NCBI GenBank assembly: GCA_019828595.1
Contig: JAHQRK010000007.1
Coordinates: 930,001 to 994,000 of the forward strand
Source of the DNA: Aphanomyces cochlioides
Taxonomy: Eukaryota > Oomycota > Saprolegniomycetes > Saprolegniales > Verrucalvaceae
Reading direction: 5' to 3'
DNA: 64,000 nucleotides
Both the position numbers and the translations under genes were made by a program. Below are positions 54,061 through 64,000 of the stretch, piece by piece. The notes under the pieces were generated by a model that worked only from the letters and a program-made list of their open reading frames with translations, made no database searches and had not been told where the DNA came from. The stretch's first letter is position 1; every line of letters starts with the position of its first letter.

Positions 54061-57000
54061 CTACTGGGAGTGCATCATGTGCCCGGCGTTTAGCGCGGAT
54101 CGCTCGGTTTGCAGTCTGCATGGCCACTTGGTCGCCTTGCTGCCTGATAGTTGCAATTGTGCGTTCGCAGGTAGCCAGCCAGTGGGCTCGAAGGGTCGTC
54201 CATGTAATGCGAAACCATTGTTGGTGAAACTGGGCCGGTCGCATAGGGCAAAGAGCTTTCGCCCAGAGGGCAGTCTGTAGCGTCGCAGTTGGGAAGGTTT
54301 GCCAACCCAGTGGGGCATTGTAGATGGTTGGAAATTGTTCATGGAGAAATTCTCGTGTACGCGTAGCGTAGGGGTCGCTGGTGTGAGCAGTTTGCGCTGA
54401 CCAGTGAATCAGAGATAGCCATTGAGCTGGTAATGGTGGGGCCTGCGGTCCGGGGTAGGAGTGCAGCCAGTGCGTGCTGCCCTGTGAGCGTAGGATGTTG
54501 TACCAAGTGTCAGCAGCGGGTAGGTCGTCCTCAGGGGAGATGATGCCAATGTGAATGGCATGTGTATTCAGACGACGAAGCGTTTTCCACTGGGGTATGG
54601 AGTCTTGTACAATTGTTGCCGGGTGTTTCGCATGGTAATGCTACCAGAGGGGATGGTGACATGCCATTTGGCGTGGTGGCGAATGCCAAATCGGTGCCCA
54701 GGTGATTGGTCGAAGACCACAAGTACATAGGCGTGCGGGGTCCCATGGGCACGTGCGTGATAGAGTTCTTGTCCCAGTTGGGACCACCATGTGTGTGGGT
54801 ATGGTTGGTATGTGGCATCAATCCACCAGCCTGAGTGGTGTGCGGGGGGTACAGGGATCTGTGTGATCTGTTGTCCAAAAGGACCTGCGAAATGAGCTCC
54901 ATTGGGGCCACCCATCCATTGGGGAAGAAGGATGTCGCGTGGAGCGAGAGTAGGAAAGGAGCCGAGGTCATTTGGTAGATCCAACGTGGGAGAAGGAAGC
55001 CATAAGGCCGACGAGTGGGAAGTGGACTTTCCCACTGGAGTTGAGCGAGGATGGGGGTGAGATTCGCCGGCTGGAGGGAACCGATAATCCGCTGGATATG
55101 GAGAGCAAGGACCCATCTCGTGGGTGAGATGGATATCATCGTGAGAGGTCCTTGATGGGGTGTGAAAGTATTCCGCGTTGAGGCGTGGTGCCAGGCAGGT
55201 CTGAGTGGACAGTGGTTTTGGGAAGCAGCCACTAACTGGCATTGAAGTGGAAGGTAGATTTCATGATCTGGCATCCAGTGTGAGGAGAGCTGGGTGGCTA
55301 AAGCCAGGTGGATGTGATTTGTGAGATGCGACGCTGCAGTGCAAATGGGTGCAGTAATGCCGAAGCGGTGCTTTTGAGAGTCAAACGCGTCTTGGGAACA
55401 GCATCGGCAGACGGGAGACCAGTCATGGTGGATGCGGTGTTTCCGCGCATTAGTATGCAGCGTATACGTTGTCGCTTTCCAGAAGAAGCGCGTTTCCAGT
55501 GCCGACCATCGGCAGAGTTTTGGTGTTGATGTGCGATCGTCAACCATGGTATGACGGGCAGGGTTTCCTGAGAGAGCTTGGCGCGCAGCCCAGGAGCGTT
55601 GTTGTTGTATGCCATTGAGCCAACGGCCAGTGTTACCAAAAACAGGTTTGCCAGAATGGCCGCGTAGTTCCCACGCGTCATGTTTGAGGAGGGACGCATA
55701 AGACATGGGCATGGTTGCCGTGTGTGCCTCCGCGGCAAGGGAGTCCGCTCGTGCTAGTGCTAGACGTTGTTGGGTGAGGATAGGGTCATCCGTGTGGGAG
55801 TTTTCTTGGTGGGAGCGTATCCAGGTACCTCGAAAGGATCCTTCAGGGGAAGTAGGTGCATGAATGAACGGAGTTCCACCCGATGGGGGTCACGGTATTT
55901 GGGAGTAAGTGTCTTCCTCTTGAGGTCTCGAGCCTTGGTGATGAGGCCAATGGCTGCTTGGTTGTCGCAAATTTGTGTGTTACGATCACCAGTGATATGG
56001 AGACCATAGAGCAGGCTGTGCGCCTCACATCGCGTCGACGTCAGGTCGAGAGAGGTGACATCTAGGCGACCTTGAGTGGACATACTATGGGGGGGACCTG
56101 GGGGATGGAATGATGAAATTCCAGCTGCCGCTGGCATTCGCAGTACCAGCATGAAGTACACTGCCGTCGCCTACAGCGTGCGTAATAGGGTCGGTCTGGT
56201 GCGTGGCACAGGAAAAGAGTGTTGGAGAGTCCGCAGTGGGCTCCTCTGGCCGGTCGGTGCAGCGAACACATTCTGGATGGTGATGCTGGTGGCAGTTCGC
56301 ACACTGGTTGAGCGCAAGGTGTCGGAGGCATCCGGTACATCGGTATACGAGGGCAGGTGGTCGACCCGTGGCACGGTACGTCTCTTCAAAGGCGAGGTCT
56401 TGTTCCCAGGTTGTAGCGATGCAGCTACGGTCATTGTGGCCTGTGTACGTGCGGCGTGTGCCGGGGTCAGTCCAGGATGTGTCTGTCCAGACCAGGAATT
56501 TAGCTTTGCCCGGGGTGGATGTCGGAAGTGTATTGCCGGCGGCTGGAAAGCAACGTGAGAGAGGGGTAAGGCGTGTGGAGCGACGGTGATCCCGTTTGCC
56601 TGGCGCATACCAGATGCCACTGCCCTTTCACTGTTCGTACCAGTAGGTGGCTGCAATATCAGTGCCTGATGGCGTTATGCGCGTTTGTAGAGAGTTCCGG
56701 CGTCCAATTTGATAGCTGAGAATGTCAGGATGGCCTGGGCGGGTCAGGAGGATAGGAATAATGAGGAGAGATCCAAGTGGGATGTGAATGGCATGGATGC
56801 CCTGAGGGTGTTGGCTGCGTGCTCGACCGAGAGGATGCAATAGCAGCGGGAGCGGATTAAGGCGTCGTTGGACTGATGCCGGTGGCAGATTTGCCTGGAA
56901 GGGCTGTCGGGTCGACCACGGAATGGTAGATTGGCGAAAGGCCAACCGGGGGGGCTGCGGTGCAAGAGCAATCGATAACCATATAGGCTCAAATTTGGCA

Positions 57001-60000
57001 AGTTGTGCCGCTGTCCAGCCAAAGCGGATTTGGAGGGTCTCTAAAGCGAGGAGTTGGGTACCACGTTCATTGATGATGTCGCCCAGCCAGCGGACTTTCA
57101 GCCTGGAGGCTTTGTTAATTTGCAAGAGCGTGGTGCTTAAGTCGGGAGAGAGGTGCGTCCAGATAGACCGATCACAGGGACGTGTCGAGCGACATTCAGG
57201 TGGTGAGCGCCATGTGGTGTGGATGGTGTATTTGTGGGCCGATGCTGCCGCGATTCGGATTGTCGGAGGGTGGCGGTGGAACCGGAGAAGCGAGGGGATG
57301 TTCAGTGAGACCCATCTGGATTTGGTACGCTTCCAATGCATCCATGAGTGCATACTTGTTTCATGCGTTGGCCTTGACTGAGGCGCTCGTAGTTGTGGAG
57401 GCCTAGTCCATCCATCGTGTCGTAAAACCACTCTGTGGGATGATCGTGTGGTAGATGGAGGACGCGCTTGGCCGTCTTTCGGATAAGGACGTCAAAGGCA
57501 GAGGCAATAGAGAGGGAGTCGCTAAGTGCACATCGATAGAGGATACTAGGAAGCCAGACGGCATTGACGGTGTATCGAAATTCTGCCCCTGTGAGGCGTT
57601 GAGGTGCAAGTTGTTCTGCTTGCCGCTTAAGGCGCTGCCAGAGGGCTTGAGTGTTGGCCGCCCATTGGACTCCCACTCCTTGGTGGATACCCAAATGTTT
57701 AAATCCATCAATAGGCGCAATGACCTTGACCGGTTGAGGTTCGCCTAGGCCGTCGTTGAGCGAGATTGCTGGGTAGTGGTGGGATGAGAGGTAAAGCATG
57801 AAGGATTTATCTGCCCCAAAAACACCACCAGAAGCATATTTGCCTGTGAAGATATTTGATGTGGCCGCACGGTGTTGGATGCCTGCATATGATGTGGCAA
57901 CGTCGAGAGCATCATCGACAAAGAGTAAGCTACCAATGGACCGTTGGGTCGGGCCTTCAGGATGTTGTTGATGGGAGAGTTTGATGGGATCAATCCCGCG
58001 CTGTTGTTGCTGTTGGAGGATATCCATGTAATAGCCAATGTGCATAACTGCTAGGATAGAGCCTTGCCCAAGGCCAAAGTCACGATGGCCACCATCCACC
58101 TAGCCAATGGCCGTGCGTATATCAATTTGACTAGCTCCAAGAAAATGAGCCATGAGTTTCCTGGGCGTCGGTGGTACTCCCAGTTTAAGATAAACATATT
58201 CCATGACCCACGACGGAACACGATCAAAGCATTTGAGGCAGTCTTTCGATGTAAGGAAAAGTTCCAACTTTGAGCGCCGAGCGCGATCGATGAGTAGGGA
58301 TGTCAGGATGACCGCATCCTGGACCGTGCGGTCCTTTTGAAATCCATGTTGGAGTGGCTCATTGGGTATGATCGGGGTGATATAGTCCCGTATGACCATG
58401 AAGATGCGGCTCGTGAAGGCACTTTGTACTGTGATGGGACGCCAGGGTGGTAGGCCAGGGTCAAGGTTAACTATGCCATGGGCTGTGTCGGATTTAGCAA
58501 GGTAAAGCATTTGTTTACGGCCAAGACATGGCGGGACACAGCCCGTGCGAAGGATGGTATTGATGATAAGACGTTCGCGCCCGCGAATGGCCGGAGGGGC
58601 GGCAATCCACAGTTCCTGGGAGACGCCACCATAGCCAGGAGCAACGTGTTTGCGGAGGTACCGGTCACAGCGTTGCTGCATCTCAGGAGTATATGTATAC
58701 GTCTCCCATGTGCATTGGTCGTCATGGATGAAGCCAGGGGCAATATGTTCGGGTCAGTGCATGTCATGTAATAACCATTCACGGACGAAGCGTGGCGCCT
58801 GAGGCAGGTCGGAGGGTGATAGTGTGGAGAGGTGGGCAGGTCGCTCAGTGCGTTCCGTCGGAGGAATCCAATTGTCAAGGAGATGCTGGAGTGCTGCCGT
58901 CACATCGGCTTTATTTTCAGAGTATGTCCGAGTACCATCAGGGTGGTCCACCATAGTACTGCGGATGGAGATGGGAGGCGTGGGTCGCCCGAGGGCATTT
59001 TGGAGGAACCGTCGCGTGCGGTGACCCGTAAAGAGCTCAGTTCGATAGCGTTGAGCAAAGATGCGCTGAGCTGTAGTGCGCCAGCGGCGCCTGCTGTGGT
59101 AGACACTGTGCCAATGTGTCCAGCGGGTCATAAGCCAAATGCGCCATTGGCCATGCGCATCTGGTGTTGCACTAGGTCTGCTGCGCCACCAGTGGTGTAA
59201 TGAAGTCGCCCCTTGGGCATGAGGACAACCCTTTGGAAGCTTGGCTGGATCACGAACCCATTTGGGCCATTGGATTTGGTCAGTGAGTCGGATTATATCG
59301 GGGGTAGTGAGTGCCTGATCAGCGTGGAGACGCAGAATGCGACGCCATTGTGCCATGCAGCGATTTGAGCGTTTGATAGCCGTCGCTCGATTGATGGCCC
59401 GTTGCGTTTGACTGGTTTCGCCCCACAGATTTTTGGCACTGCCGTATAAGATGGCGTATAGGTTGTGCATAGCAGTTTCGAGCTAGTGGCTGATAGTCGC
59501 TGGGTCGGCATCCTGCTGTGCGAGCGGTGGGATTAGCGGCGGGAGTTGCAGAGTTTGCAGAAGGTGAGTCGTGTGTTGGGTGAAGTGTGTCAGGTCGGCC
59601 TCCGTAGTGTTGCGTGTGTTAACCACACGGATGGGTTGGACCCCTTTGAGTTGTGTGCTGGAGGACCAGTGGTGGTCTAGTGCGATTTGTGCGATAGGCG
59701 TGCCAATGTGGTCACTGGAATGCAATGAACCGATCCAGATGCCACTGGCTTGGAGGCAATGTGCTGCCCTGGTCTGGATAAGGATGTCGTCTAGAGCTAC
59801 TGCGGTGCCCGCCCGGGCATAGGTATATCGGGGTACTTGTGGGTGGAGGGAACGAAAGGTAGATGTCCAGGTGTGGAGTTGTTGCCAGGATTCGAAAGCT
59901 TCGCCCATGGCCGTGCAGGCCTGGGATCGCTGGGCTGGGCTTGACCGATCCAGGGGATTGGTGCCATAAGTATTGAAGTCGCCCGCGAGCAACACTAGCG

Positions 60001-60510
60001 TGCGTGGCGCTGGTGGCGGCGTGTGCTCATCGAGCCAGTCCCATTTCTGTTTTGTTTCCTCACGGCAAGTGTGAGGCGATGCTGGGCAGTATGTGCCAAG
60101 GAGTGTGAGTTTGCCACGTAGGCCCAGTCTTAGATGGATCGCAATATACTACGCCCTGATGGTGAGGATGTGGTATCCGTGAGCCGGAGTCTTGAGTGCC
60201 ACCTCTGGTAGTCATAAAGAATCGCAACCCTGCCAGCGCTGAGTGTGGCTAGGCCCGGACGTGATGAGCCATTGGTCTGGGTACACCAGATGTGGAAAGG
60301 CTGAGCGCCAAGGTCAGCATCCGCCAGAATGGCAAAGTCAAGTTGGTTTGCGATAAACCATTCACCAAGTTCAGCTTGTAGTTTTGTCTTGGTGTTTTTG
60401 TTGATGTTTGTTGTAGCTATGCGGAGGACAGTGTCACGTGTAACTGGGGGGAGGAACAGAATGGCCGAGGTACGATTCATATTGGCGCGCTTCACGCGTA
60501 CGGATTGCAT
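54061..60510 (-). pseudogene. LINE ORF2: endonuclease, reverse transcriptase, RNase H, extra C-terminus
   Basis: Reading from 60510: an AP-endonuclease domain (NRTSAILFLPPVTRDTVLRI; VLLAGDFNTYGTNPLDRSS; GSLHSSDHIGTPIAQI). The reverse transcriptase follows, with RERLIINTILRTGCVPP, LFLTSKDCLKCFDRVPSWV and the catalytic box SLLFVDDALDVATSYAG near 57920. RNase H is at about 56200-55760 (HAVGDGSVLHAGTANASGSW; STRCEAHSLLYGLH; NTQICDNQAAIGLI). A CxxC zinc-like site (PVCRCCSQDAFDSQKHRFG) and a long unassigned C-terminal region follow to 54061. The frame is broken: frameshifts near 60160 and 57370 and several after RNase H, plus in-frame stops near 58754 and 58100. The copy is inactive but little rearranged. 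Confidence 0.87.
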
Positions 60511-60888
60511 CGGTCGGGGACCAGTCAGTGCCTAGTTGTGGTGGAATTAAGTTGTATTTGGTTGGCCTCCAGGGCTTCCTGCGATGTGGACCCCGTTTGG
60601 AGCGGTGTGACAGGGCCTCCAAGGGTGAAGTTGCTTGTAGGCGTTGATCACTACATTCGGAGTTGGCCGAGTCATCAGAAGAGGGCAGGCCTGTGTGGCC
60701 AAAGGAGATGTGATCCAAAACGGGGAGTTCTAAGCCCGGCGCCAGGGGCAGGGCATGTTGGAGAGTGTGCGTATGGGTAGGGGATGCAGTAACACCAGTA
60801 AACAGTAACGAGATGAGGAGTAACCATGTGTATATAAACAGCCTGGGAAGGTAAAAGGACGCCAGCGGCCGTATGCGACGCCCTTGTG

Positions 60889-63264
60889 TTAGTTTTGCTG
60901 ACGATCGGTGGACGGAGGAGCCGGCGGAGTCGATGGAGATGCAGCCTGGGTGAGAAGCGCAATTGCTTGAGCGATGTTGGCCTTCATGGCTTGTCTGTCT
61001 TCCGCTGCCTGGGCTTGCACGCGCGCTTGCTCTTCCAATGCCTGTTGGGTAGCCGTGTGGTATGCGGCATGCATGGCCAGTTGTGCCGCCTGTTCTTCAA
61101 GTTGCGCTTGTTGGGCCGTGTTTTCGGCTTTGACTTTGGCGAGCTCTTCACTGTGCCGTTTAGTTTCCGCTTCCATGCGCAGGAAGCGTTCTTGAAGTCG
61201 GCGGACATCGGAGGATGCAAGTGAGGCGCTTGCAGCGCCGGATGGCTTGGTTGCCACCACCTGAGTTGTGCCATGACTGGCGCTACGGCCTTTCTGAGGT
61301 GCTGGTGCCGAGTAAGTCGAGCGGCTGCGGCCCGAGCGTGCCTTGCTGGGTCGGGTGTCTCGCCGTGGGTCATATTGAGAGTTGGGAGCTGGTGCAGCTT
61401 GCGGCCGGATGGGGCGGCCATGGTCATCGAGTTCTTGGAAAACCGTGCATTCAGAGGCGATATGGCCTAGTCGGCCACAGCCATGGCATGTAAGGAGCGC
61501 TGAAGATGGCGGTGGTCGCTGTAGCGCACCCGTAAGAGCCGAGACTGCGAGGATATGGCCTCGAACGACGAGGGGGTCAGCGCGCCATGCTTGCCAAGCA
61601 ATATCTCGGATGTGTGAATTGTAAAAGGTGACTGTGGCAACGGTGCCTGTGATGTCCACATCCGTATTGTCAAAAACTTGGTCTTCGAGCACAAGTGCAA
61701 TGTCCGCTGCCCGGACTGTCGGTGGTACGGGCGACAAGCGGAGTTTGGTATCACGGAGGTGACTGTTGGAGGGAAGAAGGGGATTGTAAAGGGTGCGAGA
61801 TGGCTGATCCCAATGGAGCTCACTGAGCGGTCGCAGTTGGAGGGAGTTGGGGATTGCTTCGTGCGTGCTCTGGGAGCGTCGGAGCGCATGGTAGTTGCTA
61901 TAGACTTGTTCGGTGATGGCTTGACTAGGAAACATAACTCGGAATTTGAAGAGTTTGTCCGTGCGGCGGTTGATACAGCCAATACTTGGCCAGCGCTCCG
62001 TGCGGCGCGTATTGTCACCGTTTCTGGAATGACTGCAGACGATATAATCCGGGGCGCCTAAGGCGCGGAAAGCCTTGCGAAGGTCGTTGGGGGACATGTA
62101 GTCCGTGTTGGAGTATTCCAGTTGGTTGAGGCTCTCGGGAGGGTCGTTGGTGGCCGCGTGTTGGTAAGACATCATAATCATTGCTTGAGGTAAAAGTATG
62201 TAGCCACGTTTGGCGGCTGACCAGGCCTCAATATGGCGTTCGTTCGGGATGCCCATCAGGACGGCAGCAGAGCCCGTGAGGGGCGTTTGAAACGTAATGT
62301 CGAAAAAATACTTGCAGTTGGAGGTGATTTCCTCACGGAAGTTGAGGATGTTCCACCGTGTGGCTTCTTCAGGATTGAGGTGGAATAAGAGGGTGTTGGT
62401 AGATTGAGCAAAAGCCTCCTCAATGGTAGTGATTTCTTCGGCTGTGAGCGTAGGAAAAGGTCATCTTCAGAAGCCCAGAAGATGCTGTCTTGTGCGTAGG
62501 GTACGGGTGGGTGGCATTCATCGCGGACTTCGTCAAGGCCCGGTCTACGGGGGGAGGGGGATGCGCCAGATGGCTGCTGGTCAGAGGATATCCCATCGGC
62601 GGCTACTGCCGGTGACGCCATAGGTGCAGTGGCCTGCGCGGGTGGGTGGAATCGGAACCAGCTGGCGAGTCCTGCGCCGGGTTCTGGGTCGGGGTGGGTA
62701 TCATTGGCGTGGCAGGATGGTTAATGGTGCCATGGGAAGGAGATGTGACAACGGCGTGTGGGACGGGCATGTAAAGAGGGGAAAGAGAATGGGCATTGGT
62801 CGTTGGAAGAGCGGGAAGAGCCGTTGGTGTTGATGCTCCCGGAAGGGACGTGCGGGTGAGTTGACCTGGGGATGTGGCTCGTCAAGCCAGTTGCCAAGCG
62901 TATCGGTGGAGGAGGGTGGAGGGGGAGGGTGGAGGGCCTGACAGGCCAGCAATGCTGGGTCGGCGGTTGCCTTGTGGCTTGGTAGCGCTGGTCTGTGGCC
63001 ATCTGACGGATCGTCAATGCTAGTGTTAGTGGGCTGGGAGGCTTGAACGGGAGGTGTGGTGTTGAGATCGACTGGCGCGCTGGGCACGGTGGGTGGTATG
63101 GCAGTTTGCTGTTGCCGCAGTCGGAGTCGTTGGCTATGGCGTCGGGGCGGGGAAGGCGAGCACCGAGGGTTGGAAGGCCGATCAGGCGGTGCTGCCGGTG
63201 GTCGACGTGGAGGCGTTTTCGTGTTCGCCAGCGGCGTGTCGGGACGGATGTCCGAGGTGTCCAT
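60889..63264 (-). pseudogene. LINE ORF1 (gag-like, CCHC zinc knuckle, coiled coil)
   Basis: It starts at MDTSDIRPDTPLANTKTPPR (63264) with a Pro-rich N-terminus. It then runs through frameshifts (around 62650 and 62455) into the main frame, which begins upstream of 62256 (LTAEEITTIEEAFAQSTNTL). The centre contains ADIALVLEDQVFDNTDVDIT and the knuckle LLTCHGCGRLGHIASECTVF (C-x2-C-x4-H-x4-C). The C-terminus is a long coiled coil (ETKRHSEELAKVKAENTAQQ) ending DRQQN. ORF1 proteins of LINEs bind the element RNA and form the particle with ORF2. Two frameshifts disable this one. Confidence 0.83.
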
Positions 63265-63307
63265 GGGTGTAAAGTACCACTTGTGGGTCACACAGCAAAT
63301 TTGGGAA

Positions 63308-63324
63308 TACTGTACCGCATTGCT
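63308..63324. repeat. LINE target-site duplication, 5' side
   Basis: TACTGTACCGCATTGCT, identical to 51798-51814. Confidence 0.9.
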
Positions 63325-64000
63325 GGAATCCACAACTGGACCATATACCATGAAGTAGCATGGTCAAGGTGTGAATTGATCCTGACAACTTTGTAAAAAA
63401 TGTGCGACGCTGCAGCCTTCTTGGTTATGATGCCAAGCGGCGAACCTTGGGAAGGAATGCTCGAAGAACGGCCATAGCAAAGCGTCATGTTAGTTGTCGA
63501 CTGTGATGTCGTCGTGGTGGGATTTGACAATCCAAACAGCGCGTTGGACCTGCCAACGATGGATATCATGTCAACTCTTGAGGAAGAGCTTATTCCAGAG
63601 TGTATCGTTCGTTGGATTGATGAAATGTAGCTGCTTAAACGATGCTTTTAGCTACAGGATGACGATGCCGAGCTAGTCATCACTCGTAGATTCAGGCGCT
63701 CCCAAGGCCATTTGAGAAAACCAGCCAAAGAGAACGACCGTGAATCATTGGGATGCGACGTCACGATACTACCGGTACAATCCTCTTCACTTGAGGCCAC
63801 TTCGCCGTTCTCCGCCATGGACTGTCTGTGGAAGTCGCCTGTTCATGGTATGTGGAGCATTCTCTCAGAGCCTGAGAGGTTCACAGTCTGTGTGACAAAA
63901 AACATGACGGCGGTCAAGTTGGGCTTGTCTTAGCAACTCTTGGTGACGAATCGCCACCTTTTGCTTACTGTTAGCCCCAGCCAAGTTCCAGCCAGGCTGC
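63325..64000. other. Unresolved end region, possible small exons
   Basis: The plus strand reads MLVVDCDVVVVGFDNPNSAL and on to a stop at 63630 (63488-63630). After a splice-acceptor-like CTACAG there is a second protein-like frame (DDDAELVITRRFRRSQGH, about 63658-63933). The two segments may be exons of one gene, but no donor site joins them cleanly. No domain recognised. Confidence 0.4.

Larger units (their letters stand above)
51815..63307 (-). mobile_element. Complete non-LTR retrotransposon (LINE) with nested mariner
   Basis: On the minus strand the element reads 5' to 3' from 63307 to 51815 and is bounded by a 17-bp duplication (63308-63324 and 51798-51814). It has a 43-nt 5' leader, ORF1 with a CCHC knuckle, and ORF2 with AP-endonuclease, reverse transcriptase and RNase H. 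A long extra C-terminal region follows and then an A-rich tail (ACAAATAACAAA). Without the nested mariner it is about 9.6 kb. It is GC-richer than the transposons to its left. The clade is uncertain; endonuclease plus RNase H suggests the I/R1/Tad or Utopia-like side. Confidence 0.9.

Noticed and set aside
51815..63307. U2 snRNA-targeted (Utopia) insertion
   Set aside because: Neither flank shows U2 snRNA sequence; the duplicated target is an ordinary-looking intergenic sequence.
1..64000. CRISPR arrays, operons, prophage or plasmid features
   Set aside because: Spliced genes and eukaryotic transposons throughout; no regularly spaced repeats with unique spacers.

Overview
The window looks like nuclear DNA of an oomycete, probably a saprolegnialean such as Aphanomyces. 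The reasons are many canonical GT-AG introns of only about 37-59 bp, a DUF6818/Myb-type transposon protein, receptor-like and tyrosine-kinase-like protein kinases, and a dense mix of eukaryotic transposon families (Copia, a Gypsy remnant, LINE, PIF/Harbinger, Tc1/IS630, plant-type mariner, pogo, Merlin). I saw no operons, ribosome binding sites, CRISPR arrays, rRNA genes or convincing tRNAs. The genus is an inference.

Layout. 1-4297 is a decayed Copia retrotransposon carrying two nested DNA elements. 5218-12293 holds remnants of Harbinger, Merlin and Tc1-like elements, small inverted-repeat elements, a spliced unknown gene and an element carrying a DUF6818 gene. 12765-14204 (-) is an intact sugar-transporter-like MFS gene. 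16481-17302 (-) is an intact unknown ORF. 17965-28044 is a transposon cluster: an IS5-like transposase broken by a 14-bp duplication, a complete Harbinger element (19370-23894) split by a Tc1-like element with giant terminal repeats, and two pogo elements 15 bp apart. 28045-42425 is mostly gene-poor, with more pogo, Merlin, Gypsy and Harbinger debris. 42580-48275 is the most gene-like part: a multi-exon gene that appears to encode a pseudokinase plus a tyrosine-kinase-like kinase in tandem, followed by a receptor-like kinase. 49973-51418 (+) is a second MFS gene, paralogous to the first and in opposite orientation. 51815-63307 (-) is a full non-LTR retrotransposon bounded by a 17-bp target duplication, with a mariner element nested near its 3' end. 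The last 0.7 kb is unresolved.

How it fits together. The cellular genes (two transporters, two kinases, a few unknowns) are islands among transposons. Most transposases have lost their frame or a catalytic residue, but several elements keep exact target duplications, so the order of insertion can be read. Three Harbinger copies share one plan: transposase and Myb-like gene converge and end within about 40 bp of each other.
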